Positions 33,801-45,800 of a stretch of DNA of 64,000 bases are shown here, piece after piece. The translations under genes and the position numbers were made by a program. Source of the stretch: Cephalotus follicularis (taxonomy: Eukaryota > Streptophyta > Magnoliopsida > Oxalidales > Cephalotaceae); NCBI GenBank assembly GCA_001972305.1, contig BDDD01001480.1, forward strand, positions 198,256-262,255, written 5' to 3'. The notes under the pieces were generated by a model. The model had not been told where the DNA came from and did not search any database. It worked only from the letters and a program-made list of their open reading frames with translations. Position 1 is the first letter of the stretch, and each line of letters starts with the position of its first letter.

Positions 33801-36800
33801 GTAGTCACAGATCTAAGAGAGGATGTCCCACTATCCATAATTGCAGTCTTATTCATCACAATAACACCCAAAAACAAGCAAAAAACACCAAGCCAACCCC
33901 AAGAAGAAATACCACTTTAACTGAGAGTTAATCAAACCTGAAGTCAGTGTTGGGGCAGGAACCAGAAAACCAGCCAAAAAATGGAAAAAATCAGGCCGGA
34001 ACAGTGACTGCCGGCGGCGGCGCGTGATGGCACAACTGGAGGCGCGACTCTCACTGGTGGTAGATTGGTAGCCGGATATTCCAACGGTGAGGCGCGTGAG
34101 GCCAAAAAACGTTGGAATCGGAGTAGATATGAAAAACTTAGATTCGGGTGCTAGACGCGAAAGTGGCGCGTGGCTGCACGTTGGTGGTCCGGTTGCGTTG
34201 TGGCTTCAGGTGAAGGGAGGTCGACAGGCAAGGAACCTTTCGGTGAGGCGTGTCGGTGCACTGGTGGCCTGCGGCTGAGGTTTCTTCACTGGCAGCCTTG
34301 AGTTCAACAATGGTGGTGCTGGAAATGCGTCGGAACTAGAAGAAAAGGCGTGAACAGGACTAAAACAAATCCAAATATCAGGAACCTATCTTTGATACCA
34401 TGTTAAATTGAGACAAATAACTTGGATCAATGTTTTTCCATTTCACTTAATACATTTACAGAGAAAGCTACTGATATATATAGCTGTACAGTACAAACCA
34501 GATCAACAATTTATGCCTAAACATTAGAAGTAATAAGTGCCTAATTATATGCAACTAAATTAGTCTAAGATACTCTAAATATCTGTAATATCAATATCCT
34601 TTAATGTCGGATCCCTCTTACTATATATACATTAACAAATAGCCTTAATGAGTCTTAGTAAAACATATATGACTCGACAAGCATTATTTCTATTAGTACA
34701 GGAGCTAAGCAATGAGGGTGATATTGTCAATTATCATCCCTACAAAGCATACCACAACCAACATAAGATATAATAAACACACGATAGTGTATGCATCAAT
34801 CAGCCCCTAAAAGGGGACCGGTTAGCAAATTGCCTGGCATTGAGAATAGATAAGAGGGCTCCCCCATTGAACAACCCTATCTTTATTGTCCTTGTATTTG
34901 GATAAGATCAGCATGTTATGTGCCCAAAAAGCAATCAAAGATCACAGAAGAATCATAATATAGCTACTACAAATGTGGATCAAAATAGAATGATGGATCA
35001 TCTGAGAGTGATTCATACATGAAGGTTGAAGAGTACAATGCAATAGGAAATAGACCATATTAATCACAAATACCTGAAGGATTACTGTCGATGTGATGAA
35101 ACCAAATGCGTACTCACCAACACGTGGGTGACGGATAATTGCTACTTCTTTAAAAGCAGTGGTATTTTGATCTACAGAAAAGAGAATATGTATCACATCA
35201 TTTTAAGGCATATTTATCCAGTTTCCACAGTTGTACAATTACGTAGTAGGTAAAATAGCCTCTTAAAGAACCAATTTAATCCCAAGTCACCAACATTCAT
35301 GATGAATGTGTATACAGACTAATAGTGCTGGCATGAAAACTTACCAACTAAATTAATCCAAGATGCAAATGCTCTACTAAGAACAAAGTAGACACATAAT
35401 CACTTAAAAAAAAGATATTGAAACATAATCCAACTCATATTTCATTTACCATCAGATTCTCAAATGAAAATCAAGGAATAAACAAAATTCCACAAATAAA
35501 TAAGGAGTGGAAGCTTGTATATTTTAAGCTCCAAGGGTTGCAAATGAACCAAGCTATTCATGAGCAGCTCGTGACTCGATTCGATAATGGCTCGTTCGTG
35601 TTCGTTCGATAAGCTTAACGAACGAACACGATTTTAAAGCTTGATAGCTTAACGAGCCGAGCTTGAACAAGGGTAGGCTCGATTCGTTAACGTTCGTCAA
35701 GGATGATTGCTAAGAACTCGACTATATGATCGATTAAAGTCTTGTTAATAGTCGATTATATATATAATTATTCTTTCTATTTTGTTAATTATATCAATTC
35801 TATCGTATATTGATTTGACATTTACTTATTTGTAACTTTTCCATTAGAAAAAAATTAGAAAAAAGTTATAAACGAGTAGAGAGTTCAAACTCAAGCTGTT
35901 AATCATAATAAGCATAGCTTGAGTCGAGTTCTAGCTCTTATATTTCTTATTGATTCGAATTCCAATATTGTTTTTTTGAACTCATTAAACGCTTGGTTCG
36001 AACTCTAACTCGATAATATCTTAACGAACCAAGCTAGAACAACATTTTTGACCTCGTTAAAAACTCGACTCGAACTTAAACTCGATAAAATCTTAACAAG
36101 CCGAGCAAGAACAGGTTTAAACTCAGCTCGACTCATTTGCAGCCCTACCCTAATGTCTTTGGCCACCAATGGAGCATGGTTGAATCACCAACTGGGGGAA
36201 GTTCACATACATTTTGGAATTCATGGATAGATGGCAAGGACCCATCCTTATTTACACCGTTAATGTTATGTTCAGGCTCAAGTTTTAGAAGTGGCTCTTA
36301 TCAGACTCTTAGTTGTGATGTTTTGTTATGGGTGTTATACCAAACATCTTAATAGTGTCATTGTGAAATAAACAAGCCTGTAACATATTTTGCATGCTAT
36401 TATAACAATACCATAGAAAAGATTATAATAAGGTGAACTGTTTTTGCATATATAACTTAAAAAAAAAAGCCTTACATATAGAAGATAATAATCAAGCGAA
36501 CTACTTTTAGATATATTAGTAAACAAAACGTAAGTGCTTTAGTCACTTGTAATTGAAGATACGTGAGCAAATATGCACGCATATTTGAATCCCTCGATAC
36601 AAATAGACTAACATAGAGGAATGAACATAGTTGATAAGGTATAACCTGGAGAAATTGCAGCACTGATTTGTTTGGATGCTGAGTATATATGCTTAACAAA
36701 GGGCATTCGCTTTATAAACCACTCTCCAACCCAGAAAACCGTGGCACCCATCCATGAAGAAACAAAAACACCAATAAAAAATACAAAGAGCAGTGATGTG

Positions 36801-39800
36801 ATAAATCCAAGTCCTGCACCAATAGACCAAGGTGACTTGAGAAAGTCATCATCTAAGTAAATATATGGACAACAATAACAGCACCAAGCAGGGGCTGAGT
36901 TAGCATTTTAGTCCAGTGGTTACATAGAACAATGAAAAAATGATTATTTTTTAAAATCTAAAATTTCAATTATAAAGCACATATTCATATCATTTTTCAT
37001 AACATTTCTTAGTAGAGAACAAATTCAGTGAGTTATTCTCTAATTTATAAAAATTTACATCATCTCTGTATCGCGTGTCTATTTACGCAGTATTAATTTA
37101 CTTTTTATGCTTTCACAACCGATACCCTAATAATCAATATTTATAACTACAACTAAAAAGTAAAAAGTATTAAATTTCAAGGTAAATTTTCTCTAAAAAT
37201 TTTATTTCTTAATTGTGAGTACATATTTATAGAATTAAGGGTATTAGGTCATGGCCTAGCTTGAACCCTCATTACAAAACTATAGGCCCAAAGCTAGTTA
37301 GGCCGAACTTGCATAACCGATACAAAATAACAAATAACACTCCTCTTTAAGTTAGGGCGCACATATCAAAAAGACCTAACTTATTACAAATATAAGAAAC
37401 TCAACCACGTCAAAGAGGTTTTGTGAAGATGTCCTGCTTGAACAAGTCAGATATCACAACTTGCCTAAATATAGAACATCACACTTGGCCCAAATAGCTT
37501 GAGCCATAAGACAAGTGACAAATAGATGCTTTATAGATTCAGATTTATCCCCACAAAGGAGTTCTCAATCTAGCATATGTGGTCTTACAAGTTCGCGAAG
37601 CAGCAGGATCAGTCGGAGGATCAGATACAAGCCATTGAGAGTGATTACTAGCCTCAATAAAGGTATATGCTGTCATGGACCATGTTTAATAGTTTGTACC
37701 ATCCAGTTTAGGCAAGGTCGTATGTAGTCTAGGCATACTCTGAAGTACACTCAGCAACACACCAAAGGAACCAAAAATTGAGCAAGAAATAGGGGGATTA
37801 CCCTCTGAAGCTACTGAGGACGAAGTCCCTGATACGGTCAACAGAGCAGCTCTCAATCCAATATCACCACTAAGCAAAGATAATTAACAAAACGATCACC
37901 ACAATGATAACCACGTTGATGAGATCCAATTGAACACAAAATCACCACACTAATACAGTCACTATCACGAAAGATACCAAAAAATAGTCATAAAACAAAA
38001 TCTACACCGAGGATCTATTGAATATCATCATTACAATATTTAATCAAACGACACAGTAATCACCCCATGATCTACAAACACCCATTAAAGCAATATCACA
38101 CAACAACAAGCTAATATTGAGATAAATTTGGAATGGAGAAGAGTTACTGAGATACTTTAGGTTTCTACAAGCTCGAGTAACTATTCCAACCAGGTGGTCA
38201 GACAAAGCTGATTTTCTCAGGGTTTGGTTGTGGGTGCCTGGGGAACACAGTGGTAAGACTCGTTTGGCTGGAGGATGTCTGAATCGGAGTAGATCTGGAG
38301 TTTTCTGGTGTGGTAACAGTACATCTCCGTGGCGCGTGGCTGATCGGGGGAGGTGACCGGACTCTCGTCAAAGACTCACCGGTGACAATGGAAGACTCCA
38401 TTGTAGGAGGATGTCCCATCTGAGCAATGGATCCTCCAATCTGAGCACTAGTTCCTCTGGTTAGTGTTTTAGTGTTTTTCTTTTTTTAGTTTTTTTTTTG
38501 GGTTTAATGTTTAGGCTCTGATACCATGTTAAAATTAAGTGTGAATTTTCTCCCTAAAAATTTTATTCCTTCATTATGAGTACATATTTATAGTCTTAGC
38601 TTGAACCCTCATTATATAACTATAGTCCCATAAGAAGCTAGTTAGGCCCAACTTGCAAGCATAACTAATACATAATAACAAATAACAAAAACTAATAAAG
38701 AAGTCGATTACTCCTTGAAAAGGATTGGAAATGTTAACAGATGATGGATGAAAAAATTATTTGACCAGGAGTATAAATGCTAACACTCATATTAATAAAT
38801 TTATAATGGTAGGAGGTAAAATGATAATTGTGTAAACGTTAAAGTAGACGAAATGTGTAGTTAACCCTATCTTACAAGAAGAAAGCAATTTGATTCAACA
38901 TAGACAGAAGACCTTACAACGTGACACATATTAAAGACTTCTCAAGGACCACAAACGAGAAGCAACAAAAAGTAGCGAAAAGTCATGGAAAGAAGGAAAA
39001 GGAAATACATGACTTTTTAGGTGACAATAAGAATTATTAGTGGAAACAAAACCAATAAGATACACATTTTATACTTCTCAAAAACTTTTGGACATTGCCA
39101 TTGCAAAAAATCTTAAAAAAAAGGAAACATCGTGATTCAATAAACATAGCCAGAGGACCAAGTATCATCACCAATGACTTTCGCATTTGTAATCTCCCAC
39201 TTATAAAAAGCTTGATGTTAGAAATTAATATATATAATGAACTCTTTCTTTTTTAAAATTGAGTGGGTACATGAGCCCCAATTGGGGCTCATGTAGCTTG
39301 CCCTTGGCACCAAGAGCAACTTAACCGCTAATGAAATCCAATTAATAAGTATGCAACGAAAAAATCTGTTATTTAATGATGCAGCAGAAATTCACATCAT
39401 TAAAGTCAGTATCAGTATAAACATAATTATATAATCAAAAGCTCAATCCCATGTTCCAGTAGTGCATTCAGTGCTTTTATGGGCATTTAGAGAGAAGAAA
39501 AATGACGCAATATTTTTTCCTCAGAAGCATTGAACAGTGGAAATATTGTTCACAACAATTCTGTACTACCTCACTTCAGAAATAAGTACACTTTTTCCTA
39601 ATTTTCGGGAAGCCAATAACATCAAGTGACTTAAGATCCGTTTGGTATTGCTGTGTGTTGTATAGAATCCCTTTTAAAAACTCTGTGGCTAAAAGTGCCG
39701 TAGGTAAAAGTGCTTTGGCTTTTACAAAAGTCGTTTGGTAAAAAAAATACCAAAATCACTTGCAAACAACAAAGGAGAAACCACACCACCGTAGCCTCCA

Positions 39801-42800
39801 AGTGAACCACCCATAGCCACCAAACCACACTCACGAAACCCATTGCCTTCAACTGCCATCACCTCTGTCATCAAACCCAATCCACAATAATCATCAACGG
39901 CCACTGTTAGCCTTCAAACAACCCAACACCACAAAGAACCAGCCCCCAAACACCAATCCCAAACACCAACAAGCCACAAACAAGACCAAAAACCATTACC
40001 TCTAAGCCACAGCCGTTCCTGACTGCAAACCAACATCCACCATCAACGCCCCGAGTCCATCGAAACCAAACCCACAAAATCCAAGTCCACCGAAACCAAA
40101 TACAAACACCCATTTTAAAATCAAACAAAAAATCACAAGTCCACAAACCTCATGCCCACTGTCGTCGAACCCACCACCTCCAAAGCTGAGCAAAACCACG
40201 CCACATAGCACTGGTCACCATCACACCTTAACCGCAAATACAGCCCCTGTATACCACCATAATCCAACATCTTTATAGCCCGATGTGCATCGAAACAGAG
40301 AGACCTAAGTGAGAGAGATCGAAATAGATTGAGTGAAAGAGAAGGACAGTGAAAGGATTTGGGAGCCTGGTTGGGAGAAAGTGATTTTGTGTTTTCTCAA
40401 CACAGTAATTTCATGTGTTGGAAAAAATAGCTTCTCAACGTTTAAAAAACAAAAGTGATTGTTGTAGACGGGATTATTAAGTTTAAAGCGTTTGGCAAAG
40501 AAATATCTTTTGGGAGGAAAAAGCGTGTTTAGTAATGCTGAACGCATTACCAAACGGGCGCTTAGAACCTAGGACCGTGGAGATACAGCTATCTTCAACA
40601 CATTTTGCATGTAAATTTGAAACGATATTACATGAATGGAAATAATTATAAAAAAAACTCTAGCATCAATCCAATTTTTAATTCGCCCAAAAAGAGAAAA
40701 AAAAATTCCAATTAAATTCAGAAGTTCTATGACCTGCATATTTTACTCATTGACCAATCAACTCTTTAGATTTTCATACCATCTGAGGGAGTGGTAGTCT
40801 CATATTTTTTATACTTAAGCACTTCAACTGAACCCCAACACTTCCATAGCTTGGTTCCTTATCTTAAGGCTTTGCAGGCACGATAAGTACCCCTTTAAAA
40901 TTCAGGGAATCAGGTGGTATGGAAGTTGAGTTTATTAACTGAAGCTTGGAAGTAGGAATCACTTTGTACATCATCGCTCCTGCGCCAGAAATGCGATCCC
41001 ACGCTTTCGTGGCCGGAGCGAGACGGGATACTGATCCCCATGAGGCAGAATTGCGATTCCATCAACGCCCGATTTGTGCAAGAACTGAAGAGAAAGAAGA
41101 CAAGATGAGGAAAAAAAAGCAAAGAAGAAAGAAAGGCGAAAGAGGAAAGCAGTGGTGAGTTAGAGAGGGAGAAAAGAAAAAAAAAAGGAAAGATTTTTAT
41201 AAGAAGAATACTTGATTCCACACTAGTGTAGAGCCAACTCCTCAAACCCTTCTATATTTCACTCATTCATAGTTTGTATTACGTAAATCTAAACCATTGG
41301 ATTTAATGTTCTATCTATTTAGATCATCTATACAAATTTTAAAATTTATCGAAAATCTCTAACTATTATATTTTAACAGACTTCAACAGTTATATGAGTT
41401 TCTCATGATATTCACATAACGACTGGACTTTTATGAATAAATGGAATGCCTATAAGTATCAGATTGACTTAAAATTTTGTATAGATGAGCTACATAGATA
41501 GAACATTGAATCCAATGGTTAGATTTATGAAATACTAACTATGAATGAGTGAAATATACAAGGAGACTGCTTAGTTCAGTGAAAGTTTGCAAAGGCTGGG
41601 AGATACGCAGTTGGCGCTTCTCAACTACTTGGATAGATAAATAGTAGGGTCACCGAAGCCAATGTAACCCAAAAAAAAACTTAACAATGTGTGCCCCGTC
41701 ACCTTACCTAATAGGGCGTCATATCCTCCTTGTGTTTTGTCTAATACTTGAGAAATTCAAAAAAGGTTGATTTTAACCACACTAATATTTTCCTTTTTAG
41801 ATACGATTTAGGGTTAACATCAACTTTAACCTTTTAGTTCAGCAGGCCAAAATAGTTAATTGGGCCATTTAGTAATAATTAAAACCCAAAGTCAGAAGGC
41901 CCAATAAGGAAAAATAACTACACTAAACTTTTAAATAATTTAGACAGATCAATTAATCTAAAGCAACAAGTCTAAAGCCCAAGCACATTAATTTCATTTT
42001 CAAGAAAAAAAAAAGTAAAATACTTATTAAAATGTATATATGTATTCATATTTATAAAATTAGTTAATAAATGCTCCCTCAACGCTCCTAAACTTAGACT
42101 CTTCTAGACCTTTACGCCTAAACTTAGATCTTCTAGACCCTTACGCTACCCCACCCCATCCCCGCTCCGTGATTTTGGGAAGTCAAGACTAAATTTGGGC
42201 AGTATAATTAGAAAGTGAACCTGATGCTTATAATAATAAACTATCTATAAGGATTTTTAATGATCGTTCCCCACGGGCCTCGAAATGACAAGCTGGTTGA
42301 GTTTAACTAAATAGCAATTTGTAGAGTACCAATAATTCGCATGTTTTTTAATTTCTTCTAATTTCCATAGAGTTGTGGTTAGGGGGAAAAAACAAACAAA
42401 AAAACCCTGACTAAATCCCGATAAAATGTAGATTTTTTACCATAAAAACAAGAAGCAACTCAAGTATGCTTCAGCATTGGATGCACCTCTGGAAATGTAC
42501 TTATGACTTACCAAATATGTCAACACCAAGCCGCTCATATAATGGACTGAAGAAGCCATCAACAAATTGAATAAACCACCATGTAATGAAAAATGTAACA
42601 GCTACTGGGAAAAGAACTACACTGCAATGTTGGAATTGAACGTCAGGAATAAAAAAATAGGAAACAAGAAGCTGATATATAAAGATTTTCATGCAATAGC
42701 TAATCCTATTACCATCCAGTCATGAACTTCTTCGAGACCCAACTCTGGAGAACATAACAGCAAGCCTGAATATATTGGGAATATATTAGAAATGAAACAT

Positions 42801-45800
42801 ATCGGTATTATAATTGATTACAGCACTATGCTCAATCCATAATCCAAACCAATGTACATGAGTGTGCAGTGTAGAGTTAAGAGACTGTATTCATATCGCT
42901 ATTTGTGCGCATATGCACGGTGTTAGATAAGGATAAATTGGGATTAAGGGTAAATTAGTCTTTATATCAAGTTGTACCTCACTACAAATATATAGTTAGT
43001 GTAAACTAATTTGTCTGACACTTTTGCTCTCTCAATTCTGATTAACATGGTATTAGAGACTAGGTCAAATTAATATTAAAAAAAACCAAAAAAAAAACCC
43101 TAGCGCACAGTGCCCCACGCCTTCGTCGGCGCCAGCAAGCCTTCCTTAGTGCGTCTCACAGGCCGCTCTTCCCCTCAGGCCGGTCGATTACTCCGGCGAC
43201 ACCTCCGATATGCACGATCTCTTCTCTAGCGCGTGGACTCGGTGCCGATCTCCAAACCCGGTGGTATCCTCGACCCTCCGGCACCGATATTGGCCAATCT
43301 CGCCGATCCAGCACCGATCTCGACCCTCCAACGTATATCTTGACCTTCCGGCCCCGATCCCGACCCTCCGGCGAGAGAATCTTTTGATATCGGGCCGATC
43401 TCCACGGTTACAATGACTTTTTTGGCTGGTTTTGTTGTTGATGCTGCTGCTGATCTTGTGGGATGGTGTTGATGTGTTGTGAAGCCATTTTTTGCCATAG
43501 CTGTGAACTGAGTTGGTTGATGTATGTACCACTGGTGAGTTGGTACTCCTTTTATGGTTGGTTTTGCTTGTAGTTGACCTGTTCAGCAGATGTGAGATCA
43601 TTTTTTGTTTGTTTATTTTGTGTCTTCATTGATTTAGTAGTTGTGGGTATAGTAGTTTGAAGTTGAGTTTGCAATTTTTTTATAAATGGAGTCGAAAAGT
43701 GTTATTACAGAGGTTGTATCCTCTTCGTCGAGTAGTATCACTGATAAGAAATTGGAAGGGAGTAATAACTATCAACAATGGCGTAAAATTGTGACTTTGG
43801 TTCTTATTGGAAAAGAGAAAGAGGATCATCTGATTGCGACTCCACCCAAAAGTGAACCTGAAGCAAAGACATGGTTTCGGGAGGATGCTTGTATATTTGG
43901 ACAATTGTTGAATTCTATGGATAATAAGATTGTTGACCTTGTGACTCACATTGATACTGTGAAAGATTTGTGGACTTATTTGAGTGTGTTGTATTCCGGT
44001 CATAACAATTTATCTCGTATTTATGACTTGTTTCAACAATTTTATCGTGTGGCACGACAGGAACGTTATCTGACTCAGTATTTTGCTGATTTCAAGAGAA
44101 TGTATGAGGAATTAAATTCCCTCTTACCTATTACTGCGAATGTAAAACAAATGTAGGGCCAGAGGGAGCAATTGGCAGTTATGAGTTTCTTAGGGGGTTT
44201 AGGACCCGAATATGAGTCTGTTCCCTCTCAGATACTTGGAGGTGTGGAGGTAGCTTCCCTTGCTGACACCTTTTCTCGTGCTATACGGGTGTCTCGTGAG
44301 ATGACTCAGAATTTTCATGTTCATGGCAATTTGGGTGATAAATCTGCTCTTGCAACTCAGAGTACTCGTGGGGGTGGCAGAGGTAGTCGGAGTGGTTCAC
44401 TTCGAGGTGGTAATTTTGGTGGCAGAGGATCTAGTAGAGGACAGAGTTCAAGGGAGAGACTTCTGGTTCTGTTCGACAGTGTTATTACTTTGGGTCATGT
44501 TCAACATAATTGTTGGAAACTTCATGGCAAACCATCATCTCAACCACAGTTTGCTAATGCAATTGTTAATTCAGATCCTGCACCACAAATATCTCAAGCT
44601 TTAATAGGGAAAACAGTTATTATGTCTGATGAGAAATATACCCGTTATATGCAGTTCAATATATCTCCGCAGCCACCATCTTCTTCTACAACTACTTTTC
44701 TTCAGACAGATAATGCCACTGCATGGCTTTCCTCTGCTACTCAAACTTGGGTAAGTGACTTAGGTTCAACCGATCATATGACTGATAATTCAGGTATACT
44801 TTCTTCTTTTGATACTTTGTCACCTACATCAAAGGTCACTTTAGCCAACGGATCCACTGTTCCAGTAAAAGGCATTGGTACTGCTTGTCCTAACTCTTCC
44901 CTACCTTTGTCTGATGTCCTTTTTATACCAAATTTACCATTCAATCTATTGTAAATAAGTAAACTTACTAAAGCACTTAATTGTTGTGTCTTATTCTATA
45001 CCCTGGTTTTTGTATTTTTCAGGATCTTATGACGGGGAAGATGATTGGTAAAGGGTGGGAGTCAGGTGGCCTTTATATCCTTGATGCATCTTCATCTTTT
45101 CTAGCATCTTTTGCATGTTCCAGTGTGTTATCACCAGTTCAGATTCATTGTCAATTGGGTCATCCATCTCTACAAAGTCTGAAGAAACTGCTTCCTAGTT
45201 TGAGTTATTTAGGGAGTCGTGCCAGTTTGGGAAACACCATCGTGTCTTACCCTCCTAGAGTCAATAAGCGGTCTGCGCACCCATTTCATATTGTTCATTC
45301 CGATATTTGGGGACCTAGCCTTGTATTATCAAACCAAGGATTTAAATATTTTCTTATTTTTGTGGATGATCACTTTCGAGTGACTTGGATTTATTTAATT
45401 AAAAATCATTCTGATTTATTCTCCATATTTTGTGCTTTTGTAGCTGAAATTCAAACTCAGTTTGGTGTTTCTATTCGTATTTTGCGTAGTGATAATGCTA
45501 AGGAGTACTTTTCTGCTCCCTATTATGATTTTATGACAAAACATGGTATGATTCATCAGTCTTCTTGCTCATATACTCCACAACAAAATGGAGTTGCTGA
45601 GAGAAAAAATCGGCACTTGTTGGAAGTTACTCGAACATTATTGTTTCATATGAAGGTTCCAAAAATGTTTTGGGCTGATGCAATCTTAACCGCTTGTCAT
45701 CTTATTAATCGTATGCCATTGTTCTTGGTGGGAGTATTCCTTATTCTCTAATTTTTCCTTCTCATTGTCTGTTCTCTTTGCCTCCTCATATTTTTTGATG

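Larger units (their letters stand above)
28487..34637 (-). mobile_element. Copia D: full-length Ty1/copia element in LCV intron 5
   Basis: LTRs 28487-28723 and 34401-34637 (237 bp each) are bounded by a perfect AATAG duplication (28482-28486, 34638-34642). They differ at about 14 sites. Primer site on the minus strand reads TGGTATCAAAGAT (34388-34400) and the polypurine tract is at 28724-28735. Nested inside are a MULE-like element (30059-30607) and an LTR-like insert (32109-32322). Gag, integrase and RT frames are long, with few stops. Same orientation as LCV. Confidence 0.93.

Noticed and set aside
39631-40211. Gly/Val/Trp-rich ORFs in the hAT-like element
   Set aside because: Low-complexity translation of a CCACAAACC-rich stretch; no transposase motifs.
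43188-43601. ORFs in the Copia E 5' leader
   Set aside because: They lie between the primer site and gag, read the wrong strand or frame, and come from CCGATCTC repeats.
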